DNA of 64,000 nucleotides from Amycolatopsis lexingtonensis (GTDB taxonomy: Bacteria > Actinomycetota > Actinomycetes > Mycobacteriales > Pseudonocardiaceae): contig NZ_JADBEG010000001.1 of the NCBI RefSeq assembly GCF_014873755.1, forward strand, positions 5,129,501 to 5,193,500. The letters are read 5' to 3'. Positions within the stretch are counted from its first letter, which is position 1; each line of letters begins with the position of its first letter. Shown here piece after piece: positions 52,473 through 59,339 of this stretch. The translations under genes were made by a program, and so were the position numbers. The notes under the pieces were generated by a model. The model was not told where the DNA came from and did not search any database. It worked only from the letters and a program-made list of their open reading frames with translations.

Positions 52473-54410
52473 TCAGAGAGCCGGCTTCGGCAGCGGGCCG
52501 CCGGTGAACACCGTCGCCGGGCTCGCGCTGCGCGCGAACGCGGTCGTGACCGGGACACCCGAACCGAAGGCGTAGGTGACGCCGTCGCTGTCCCGGTAAG
52601 TCACCACCACGCCCCCGGCCGAGAGCCCGGTGAACGTGGGGTCCGTCGCGGACTGGTAGGCCGCCCCGGTCCGGGAGTCGACCAGCTTCTGCCAGGCCTG
52701 GTAGCCCGTGCTGCCAGGCGCGTTCTGCTGGGTCACGTAGACGTAGCCGTCCGTGGCGCGGACGGCCACGTGGACCACGCCGCCGGTGTCGACCGCGGCG
52801 GCCGGGGAACCCTGCGCGGTGACGCCGGCCAGCGGCTGCCACGTGCCGGTGAAGCCCGCCGCCTGCTCACGCTGGTTGACGACCACGCCGTCCGGCTGGA
52901 CGGCGAAGGCTTCGAGGTTCTTGTCCGGGTTCGCCGTCGCGGCGAGCTTGCCGGTCCAGCCGGTGCCGGGCACCGCGCTCCAGGCGCTGAGCGTGCCGTC
53001 GAGGTAGGTCGCCTTGGTGTAGGTACCGCTGGTGGTCCGGGCGACGAGGTCGATCCCGTCGCCCTGGGCCACCGCGGTCAGGTCCGCGGTCAGTCCCGAC
53101 GACGGCAGGACCCGCCACGGCAGGAACTGCTTGCTGTTCGCGTCCTGCGGGCGGACCAGGAGGCGGCCCGCGCTGTCCACGGCGAACGCCGTGCCGGTGC
53201 CTGAACGCTGGACGAGGACCGCGGCGCCGGGCGTCCAGCCGCCGAAGCCGCTCGCGGCGGGCCAGGTCGTGGTGGCCGCCGCCTGGGTGCTGCTGCGGGT
53301 CTCGCTGTCCTGGCCGAGAGCCGTGACCAGCAAGCTGTCGTCGGAGCCGCGCAGCGCGCTCGGGGTGCCGGTGTACTCCTGGTAGCCCGGGACCACCGCG
53401 AAGTCGACGACGGTGATGTCCGTCGAGCGCTGGCGGCCGTGGATGAGCCGGCCGAACCCGTCGACGTAGAAGTGCTGGAGCTTCCCGCCGGTGCCTTCGA
53501 CGACCGCGCTCGGCGCGTCGGCGACGACCGGGACCGAAGGACGTGTGGGCAGGCCGGGGTCGACCAGCTTGCAGTCGTCGGTCGTGACGCTCAGCTGGTA
53601 GTCCGTGCCGATCGTGCCGACCACCTTCCAGCCCAGCCAGCTGCCGGCGCCCAGGTAGCGGTACCACTTGATCTGGCCGGTGTTCTTGTCCAGCGCGTAG
53701 AGCACGTCCCCGCCCGCGGACGCGATCTGGCTGTAGTTCTGCCAGCCACCGCTGCCGACCAGCCGGGCGTACTCGAGCCAGCGCTGGCTGACCGGGTCGT
53801 ACTGGAAGCGGTAGAGGTCGCCGCCCGGGGTGCGGGCGTAGAACACGCCGGCGCCCGCGCCGACGATCATGTCGTACTTGGTCGTGGTCCAGCCGGTGTC
53901 GATCAGCCGGCTGGTCCAGACCTTCGCCGTCTCGTCGTAGCGGAGCCAGGCGAGGATGTTGTCGTGCGACCAGTAGAAGTCGCCGGTCGCGTCGACGGTG
54001 ATCCGGTTGCGCTGCGAAGCCAGGGTCACGCCGTTCCAGCCGGTCGCGATGATCTGGCCGGTGCCGCCGTTCTCCCAGCCGGTGGCCAGCCGCCGCTGGC
54101 GCAGCACGCTGCCGTTGTCGGAGATGAGGTACATCCGGCCGTCGGGGCCGGCGAGCGTCTTGCCCGCCCACGTGTTGCCGATCGTCGCGCGTCCCGTCCA
54201 GGAGACGGCGCCGGTCTCGGGTTCGTTGTGGCGGTCGAGGTCGAGGTGGGTGTCCGGGAGGGTGTAGAAGACGCCGGCGCTGGCGCGGCAGGTGATCGTG
54301 TCGGCCGCGGCGGCCACGTTCGCGCCGGTCACGGTCACCGCACCGGTGAAGGCGACGGTGAGGGCGCAGCCGAGGACGGCGGATCTGCGGGCAAAGGGTC
54401 TCTGGCGCAT
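52473..54410 (-). CDS. Secreted tachylectin-like/PLL-type beta-propeller protein
   Basis: This 645-residue protein has a signal peptide (about 1-36, ending VAAAA) and repeated propeller blades. The N-terminal part (about 45-290) resembles tachylectin-2, with recurring FYWSHDNILAWLRYD, FYARTPGGDLYRFQYDP and IKWYRYLGAGSW. The C-terminal part (about 320-645) has weaker blades of the PLL/lectin type. It probably binds glycans or surface polymers outside the cell. The following gene in the same direction is the Rhs toxin. A LacI-type site lies between the promoter region and the ATG, suggesting sugar-responsive control. The frame is open upstream, but the signal peptide fixes the start. Confidence 0.85.
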   Translation of the reverse strand: MRQRPFARRSAVLGCALTVAFTGAVTVTGANVAAAADTITCRASAGVFYTLPDTHLDLDRHNEPETGAVSWTGRATIGNTWAGKTLAGPDGRMYLISDNGSVLRQRRLATGWENGGTGQIIATGWNGVTLASQRNRITVDATGDFYWSHDNILAWLRYDETAKVWTSRLIDTGWTTTKYDMIVGAGAGVFYARTPGGDLYRFQYDPVSQRWLEYARLVGSGGWQNYSQIASAGGDVLYALDKNTGQIKWYRYLGAGSWLGWKVVGTIGTDYQLSVTTDDCKLVDPGLPTRPSVPVVADAPSAVVEGTGGKLQHFYVDGFGRLIHGRQRSTDITVVDFAVVPGYQEYTGTPSALRGSDDSLLVTALGQDSETRSSTQAAATTTWPAASGFGGWTPGAAVLVQRSGTGTAFAVDSAGRLLVRPQDANSKQFLPWRVLPSSGLTADLTAVAQGDGIDLVARTTSGTYTKATYLDGTLSAWSAVPGTGWTGKLAATANPDKNLEAFAVQPDGVVVNQREQAAGFTGTWQPLAGVTAQGSPAAAVDTGGVVHVAVRATDGYVYVTQQNAPGSTGYQAWQKLVDSRTGAAYQSATDPTFTGLSAGGVVVTYRDSDGVTYAFGSGVPVTTAFARSASPATVFTGGPLPKPAL

Positions 54411-54663
54411 GGGACTTCCCCTTGTCGTGAAAGCGTTTTCGAACAGCGCGAAGCATGCCTGCGGCGATGGCGGGCAACGGTCGGCGATGGGCGCGGGGCA
54501 CCGGGATCCGGGCAGACTTCCCCGTGCGCGACACCTCCCCATGCCGCGCGGCGACGAGCCCGCCTCCCGCGAGCTGTTCGATCTTCCCATCCGATCTTCT
54601 TACGGTGGCGTTACCGGCTCTTGGGTAGTTGCACCGTTCGGACTACGACCGAAGTAGGGGAAC
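54411..54663. other. Intergenic region upstream of the beta-propeller gene
   Basis: About 250 bp between the beta-propeller start and the terminator of the efflux gene. I see no gene. It contains a LacI-type operator near the start codon and otherwise GC-typical sequence, with a less GC-rich stretch (about 54580-54660) that may hold the promoter. Confidence 0.5.
54428..54441 (-). promoter_or_regulatory. LacI-family operator-like site
   Basis: TGAAAGCGTTTTCG matches the TGAAA-n-CG-n-TTTCA pattern of LacI/GalR-family operators (central CG, AT-rich arms) except for the last base. It lies 18-31 bp upstream of the beta-propeller ATG, in a repressing position. No LacI-type gene is in the window. 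Confidence 0.45.
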
Positions 54664-54706
54664 AAACGGGCCGGGTGCCACCGCGAAGGTGGCACCCGGC
54701 CCGTTT
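54664..54706. terminator. Strong bidirectional terminator, 19-bp stem
   Basis: AAACGGGCCGGGTGCCACC (54664-54682) and its complement (54688-54706) form a perfect 19-bp stem with a 5-nt loop, ending in T-rich sequence on both strands. It lies 13 bases after the stop of the efflux gene. Confidence 0.92.
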
Positions 54707-54718
54707 TCCTTGCGCTGT

Positions 54719-56488
54719 CTAGCGTTCGCTCGCCGGCGACACCAATTCGCTCGGCCCGCCGCCGGACTCACCGGCGACCGCCGCCAGTTCTTCGCCCACC
54801 GATTCGCGGTCCTTCGGGCGGGCGTCCTTCGTCAGCAGCGAGGCCACCGCGCCGATCAGGCAGACCACGATCGCGAAGCCGAACGCCACCGCCAGGCCTG
54901 ACTGGAACGGCCCCGAAATCAGGTTCGGGAAGAAGCTGCGGCCGGTCAGGAAGGACGCCTGGTCCGGCGGGAGCGTCGCCAGCTGGCCGCCGAGCAGCTG
55001 CTGGATCGGGTTGTAGCCCAGGAACGCCGCGAACAGCACCGCCACCGCCGGGAGGTTCGCCACCTGGGACGCCGCCGCGTCCGGGACGCCGTGGGCGACC
55101 AGACCGTCGTGCATCGTGGCCGGGAGGCTGCTCGAGAGGCCCGAGATGATCAGGCTGAAGAAGAAGCCGATCGACAGGACCATCGCGGCGTTCTGGAAGG
55201 TCGTCATCATGCCCGCGCCGGAGCCGCGCGCGTCGGCCGGGAGGCTGTTCATCACCTCGGCGCGGTTGGGCGAGGAGAACATGCCCATGCCGATGCCGTT
55301 GATCAGCAGGATCGCGGCGAACGCCCAGTAGTTGAAGTTCACCGGCAGGATGATCAGCAGCAGGAACGTGATCGCCGTGATGAGCAGGCCACTGGAGGCG
55401 AGCAGGCGGCTGCCGATGCGGTCGGCGAGGATGCCCGACGTCGGCGCGGCCACCAGGAAGCCGATCGTCATCGGGAGCATGTAGATGCCCGCCCACAACG
55501 GCGTCTGCTCGAACGTGTAGCCGTGCTGCGGGAGCCAGATGCCCTGCAGCCAGATGATCAGGATGAACTGCAGGCCACCGCGGCCGAGTGACGCCGTCAG
55601 GTTCGCGATGTTGCCCCAGGTGAACGAGCGGATCCGGAACAGCGAGAGCCGGAACAGCGGGTTGTCCACCTTGGTTTCGATGACCACGAACGCGACCAGC
55701 ACGGCGACGCCACCGATCAGGCAGGACAGCACCATCGGGCTGGTCCACCCGGTCTGCGACGTCCCGTAGGGCTGGATGCCGTAGGTGATGCCGACCAGCA
55801 CCGAGATCAGGCCGACCGCGAAGGTGATGTTGCCCCACCAGTCCATCCGCGCGTGCTTGCGGACGCCGGTGTCGTGCAGCTTGAGGTACGCCCAGATCGT
55901 GCCGATCACGCCGAACGGCACCGAGACCAGGAAGATCAGGTTCCAGTCGACCGGCGCGAGCACCCCGCCGACGACCAGGCCGAGGAACGAGCCGGCGATG
56001 GCCGCGACGCCGTTCATGCCGAGCGCGAGCCCGCGCTGGTTGGCCGGGAAGGCGTCGGTGAGGATCGCCGAGGAGTTCGCCATCAGGAAGGCGCCGCCGA
56101 CGCCCTGCACGATCCGCCAGCCGATCAGCCACAACGCGGCCGCGTCGCCGCCGAACCACGTGACGGCCAGCATGATGGAAGAAACGGTGAAGACGGCGAA
56201 GCCGAGGTTGTACATCCTCGCGCGGCCGTACATGTCGCCGAGCCTGCCGAAGCTCACCACCAGCACCGCGGTGACCACGAGGAAGCCCATGATCATCCAC
56301 AGCAGGTAGCTGGTGTTGGCCGGCTCGAGGGGGTTGATCCCGATGCCCTTGAAGATGTCGGGGAGCGCGATCAGCACGATCGAGGAGTTGATCGTGGCGA
56401 TCAGCATGCCCAGCGTCGTGTTGGACAGCGCGATCCACTTGTACCGCGGCCCCAGTTCCGCGATCGAATACGTCCGGCGTTCCGCCAC
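54719..56488 (-). CDS. MFS efflux transporter, DHA2 (EmrB/QacA) family
   Basis: This 589-residue drug:proton antiporter has about 14 membrane segments. It has the family-typical start YKWIALSNTTLGMLIATIN and the loop motif GRLGDMYGRARMYNLGF. Antibiotic or disinfectant efflux is the likely role. The promoter region contains several overlapping dyads of the MarR type, so the gene is probably induced by its substrates, but no regulator gene is adjacent. A strong terminator follows. Confidence 0.94.
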   Translation of the reverse strand: MAERRTYSIAELGPRYKWIALSNTTLGMLIATINSSIVLIALPDIFKGIGINPLEPANTSYLLWMIMGFLVVTAVLVVSFGRLGDMYGRARMYNLGFAVFTVSSIMLAVTWFGGDAAALWLIGWRIVQGVGGAFLMANSSAILTDAFPANQRGLALGMNGVAAIAGSFLGLVVGGVLAPVDWNLIFLVSVPFGVIGTIWAYLKLHDTGVRKHARMDWWGNITFAVGLISVLVGITYGIQPYGTSQTGWTSPMVLSCLIGGVAVLVAFVVIETKVDNPLFRLSLFRIRSFTWGNIANLTASLGRGGLQFILIIWLQGIWLPQHGYTFEQTPLWAGIYMLPMTIGFLVAAPTSGILADRIGSRLLASSGLLITAITFLLLIILPVNFNYWAFAAILLINGIGMGMFSSPNRAEVMNSLPADARGSGAGMMTTFQNAAMVLSIGFFFSLIISGLSSSLPATMHDGLVAHGVPDAAASQVANLPAVAVLFAAFLGYNPIQQLLGGQLATLPPDQASFLTGRSFFPNLISGPFQSGLAVAFGFAIVVCLIGAVASLLTKDARPKDRESVGEELAAVAGESGGGPSELVSPASER

Positions 56489-56514
56489 TGTGCAACCCTT
56501 CTGCTCGCCAGTCC

Positions 56515-56551
56515 CTTAGCTAGGCTAAGCAAGTTGCTTGCGTATGGCAAC
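56515..56551. promoter_or_regulatory. Overlapping dyads upstream of the efflux gene
   Basis: CTTAGC-TAG-GCTAAG (56515-56529), GCAAG-TTG-CTTGC (56529-56541) and GTTGC-n9-GCAAC (56533-56551) overlap one another about 30-60 bp upstream of the efflux ATG. Repeated TTGC/GCAA half-sites are typical of MarR-family repressors. Confidence 0.55.
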
Positions 56552-56675
56552 CAAGTGGGCGAAACGCATGGGAGAGCATGATCACAGTCGGTTAACTGTC
56601 CTTTGTGGATCCTTTACCGGGGCGGCCGGTCGGCACCTTCGCCGGCCAATGGGTGACCGTGGCGCGAGTTGTGGT

Positions 56676-56728
56676 GTCTTGAATGAGTCATTCAGGTCGC
56701 CGGCGGTCCTGAATGACTCATTCAAGAC
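56676..56728. repeat. Compound inverted repeat of TGAATGAGTCATTCA units
   Basis: A perfect 21-bp inverted repeat (56676-56696 and 56708-56728, 11-nt spacer). Each arm contains TGAATGA-n-TCATTCA (56680-56694 and 56710-56724), itself a perfect 15-bp dyad. So it is a palindrome made of palindromes and could form either one long hairpin or two small ones. It may be a terminator for the MocR gene or a dispersed chromosomal repeat. Confidence 0.75.
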
Positions 56729-56927
56729 GCCGGCGCAACGCTGCGGACCGCACCAAGCCCGACTTTGCCGGGCCCCTGACGTCTGGTGCGGTGAACGACC
56801 GGTTCATGACGCTTTCGGCCGGTGTTCCCGGTGAGGTCGGGTGGTGCCGGCTGCTGCTGGGTGTCGCGGAGCCCTGTCGCCACATTCACCGACGCCGGTC
56901 TCGCGGTACCGCTCCGGCCCGAGCGGG

Positions 56928-58373
56928 CTAAGGGACCAGCCGCCCCAGTACTGCGACGCCCTCCTCGATCTCCGAAGCCGTCCGCGCCGCGTACCCCAGC
57001 ACCAGCCCGGGCCGACCCGGCCGCTGCCGGTGCCACGACAGCGGCTGCACCTTCACCCCCTCCGCCAGCGCGGCCGCCGCCACCGCGACGTCGTCGACCT
57101 CGCCGTCGAACGTGATCGTCAGGTGCAACCCGGCCGCCGCGCCGTGCACCCTCGCGGCCGGCAGGGACGCCGACAGCGCGCGGATCATCGCGTCCCGGCG
57201 ACGCCGATGCCGCCCCCGCACCACCCGCAGCTGCCGCTCCAGCTCGCCCGTCTCCATCAGCCGGGCCAGCACCAGCTGGGCCAGCACGGCGTTGCCCAGG
57301 TCCGCGAACCGCTTCGCCGCCACCAGGTCGTCCCGGAACCGCGGCGGCGCCAGCAGCCAGCCCACCCGCAGCGCGGGCGCCAGCAGCTTCGACACGCTCC
57401 CCGTGTAGCAGACCTCCGGCACCATCGACCGCACCGCGGGCACCGGCGCGCGGTCGTAGCGGTGCTCGGCGTCGTAGTCGTCCTCGACGACGATCCCGCC
57501 GTCGGCCACCCAGCGCATCAGCTCGCGGCGGCGCTCGCCGCCCAGGACCACGCCCATCGGGAACTGGTGCGCCGGCGTCAGCAGCACCGCCGGGGACTGC
57601 AAGGAATTGACACGCACGCCGTCGTCGTCCACCGGGATCGGCGGGGTCGCCAGCCCGCAGTGGTGCAGGTGCTGGCGCGCGCCCAGCGATCCCGGGTCCT
57701 CCACCGCGATCTCGGCGATCCCGTGCTGCCGCAGCACCTCCCCCAGCAGCGTCAGCGCCTGCGCCACCCCCGCCACCACGATGATCTCGCCCGGATCGAC
57801 GCGGATCCCGCGGTTGCGCGCCAGCCAGTGCGACACCGCCAGCCGCATCGACGGCGCGCCGCGCGGGTCGCCGTAGCCGAAGTGCGACGGCTCCAGCTCG
57901 TCGAGCACCGCCCGCTCGGCGCGCAGCCACGCCGCGCGCGGGAACGCCGTCAGGTCCGGGACACCCGGCGTCAGGTCGATGCGGGCCGGGATCGCGCGGA
58001 TCGCGTCGAACACCTCGACGCCGGGCAGCGGCGTGATCACCTTCGACGGCACCCGGGCCGGCGCGGGGTCCGGGGGCAGCACCGGCGCGGCGACCACGAC
58101 CGTGCCCGCGCGGCCGCGGCCGGCGGCGTGCCCGTCGTCGATGAGCCGCTGGTAGGCCTCGGTGACCACGCCCCGCGAGACGCGCAGCTCGGCCGCCAGC
58201 ACCCGGGACGCCGGCAGCCGGCCGCCGACCGGGAGCCTGCCGTCGGCGACCGCGGCGCGCAGCTGGCCGGCGAGCCAGTCCGCGAGCCCGCCGGGCGGCG
58301 CCTCACGGACGTCGAGCTGGAGGAAGTCCGACCCTATGGACCCCTCCGAAGGGCCTGCTTTGGCTCTGTCCAC
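56928..58373 (-). CDS. MocR/PdxR-type GntR regulator with aminotransferase domain
   Basis: This 481-residue protein has an N-terminal GntR winged helix (about 15-85, with GGRLPASRVLAAELRVSRGVVTEAYQRL) fused to a fold-type I aminotransferase-like domain carrying the PLP-binding SVSK motif and the DDYDAEHRYDR stretch. Such proteins use PLP or an amino-acid adduct as effector. It is divergent from the methyltransferase gene with only 28 bp between the start codons, so it probably controls both. GTG at 58373 is chosen; an upstream start would run into the neighbouring gene. Confidence 0.92.
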   Translation of the reverse strand: MDRAKAGPSEGSIGSDFLQLDVREAPPGGLADWLAGQLRAAVADGRLPVGGRLPASRVLAAELRVSRGVVTEAYQRLIDDGHAAGRGRAGTVVVAAPVLPPDPAPARVPSKVITPLPGVEVFDAIRAIPARIDLTPGVPDLTAFPRAAWLRAERAVLDELEPSHFGYGDPRGAPSMRLAVSHWLARNRGIRVDPGEIIVVAGVAQALTLLGEVLRQHGIAEIAVEDPGSLGARQHLHHCGLATPPIPVDDDGVRVNSLQSPAVLLTPAHQFPMGVVLGGERRRELMRWVADGGIVVEDDYDAEHRYDRAPVPAVRSMVPEVCYTGSVSKLLAPALRVGWLLAPPRFRDDLVAAKRFADLGNAVLAQLVLARLMETGELERQLRVVRGRHRRRRDAMIRALSASLPAARVHGAAAGLHLTITFDGEVDDVAVAAAALAEGVKVQPLSWHRQRPGRPGLVLGYAARTASEIEEGVAVLGRLVP

Positions 58374-58401
58374 CGGACCATTGTCGCAGCACGCTGAACT
58401 C

Positions 58402-59178
58402 ATGGACACCACTTACGTGCACGGGTACACCGCTCCCGAAGCCCGCCGCCTCGGCGACCAGGCCGACACCCTCGCCGAGCTCCTGCACGCCGGCACGGCC
58501 TTCCCCGCCGGCAGCCGCGTGCTGGAGGTCGGCTGCGGCGTCGGCGCCCAGACCGTCCACCTCGCGGCCCGCAGCCCGGACGCGCACCTGACCGCGGTCG
58601 ACGTCTCCGAAGCGTCGCTGGAGCAGGCCGCGGCCCGGGTGACCGGCGTCGACTTCCGCCACGCCGACCTGTTCGACCTCGACGGCGAGTACGACCACCT
58701 CTTCGTCTGCTTCGTGCTGGAACACCTGACGGCGCCGGAGAAGGCCCTCGCCCACCTGAAAACGCTGCTGCGACCCGGCGGCACGATCACCGTGATCGAG
58801 GGCGACCACGGCTCGGCCTTCTTCCACCCACGCAGCGAACCCGCGCAGGCCGCGATCGACTGCCTCGTGCGCCTGCAGGCCGACGCCGGCGGGGACGCGC
58901 TCATCGGGCGGCGCCTGTACCCGCTGCTCGACGGCGCCGGCTTCGACGACGTCGTGGTCGAACCGCGGACGGTTTACGCCGACCCGTCCCGCCCCGCCCT
59001 CGTCACCGGGTTCACCCGCGACACCTTCACCGCGATGGTCGAAGGCGTCGGCGAAACCGCCGTCGCCCGGGGCCTGGCCACCGCCGAAGACTGGGCTCGC
59101 GGCGTCGCGGACCTGCACCGGACCGAGGACGGGACCTTCCACTACACGTTCTTCAAGGCCACCGGGAGGACATCGTGA
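58402..59178 (+). CDS. SAM-dependent class I methyltransferase
   Basis: This 258-residue methyltransferase has the SAM-binding motif I VLEVGCGVGAQTVHLA, the acidic end of strand 2 in LTAVDVS, motif post I DHLFVCFVLEHL, and LLRPGGTITVIEGDHGS. The substrate is unknown. The MocR gene is divergent and likely the regulator. The stop overlaps the GTG of a short open frame (GTGA), which may be a truncated partner gene. Confidence 0.9.
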   Translation: MDTTYVHGYTAPEARRLGDQADTLAELLHAGTAFPAGSRVLEVGCGVGAQTVHLAARSPDAHLTAVDVSEASLEQAAARVTGVDFRHADLFDLDGEYDHLFVCFVLEHLTAPEKALAHLKTLLRPGGTITVIEGDHGSAFFHPRSEPAQAAIDCLVRLQADAGGDALIGRRLYPLLDGAGFDDVVVEPRTVYADPSRPALVTGFTRDTFTAMVEGVGETAVARGLATAEDWARGVADLHRTEDGTFHYTFFKATGRTS

Positions 59179-59339
59179 TCACCCGACGGCTGGCGGGCAG
59201 CACCAACTTCGTCGACCGCGACCGCCAGCGGCTGGAAAGCGACCTCGCCGCGCTCGAACCGCGTTACCCGACCACGCGGTCCAAGGCCGCCAGGTGGTTG
59301 CGGACGCGGATCGCGCCGGGCACGCACTCCCCGGCGTAG
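59175..59339 (+). CDS. Short open frame after the methyltransferase gene, possibly a truncated gene
   Basis: A 54-codon frame starts at a GTG overlapping the methyltransferase stop. Its first 35 residues (GSTNFVDRDRQRLESDLAAL) look like a natural protein start, but it ends after running 76 bp into the 3' end of the convergent regulator gene. The geometry suggests a second operon gene that was cut off, or a tiny real gene. I do not recognise it. Confidence 0.35.
   Translation: MITRRLAGSTNFVDRDRQRLESDLAALEPRYPTTRSKAARWLRTRIAPGTHSPA

Larger units (their letters stand above)
56489..56927. other. 439-bp gap with efflux operators and repeats
   Basis: From the efflux gene outward it holds the MarR-type dyads, then a compound inverted repeat, then about 200 bp of unremarkable GC-rich sequence with stretches such as GAACGACCGGTTCATGACGC that look like another degenerate palindromic repeat. 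A 72-codon open frame covers part of it, but its composition does not look coding and I do not call it. Confidence 0.5.

Noticed and set aside
44314..52575. A plus-strand open frame of over 2700 codons opposite the Rhs gene
   Set aside because: Its residues are almost all Arg, Val, Gly, Asp and Ala, the pattern of an antisense shadow of GC-rich coding sequence. The minus-strand frame has clear YD repeats and a signal peptide.
56713..56931. A 72-codon plus-strand frame in the repeat-rich gap
   Set aside because: It begins within the palindromic repeat, has no ribosome-binding site and no recognisable domain, so I treat it as non-coding.
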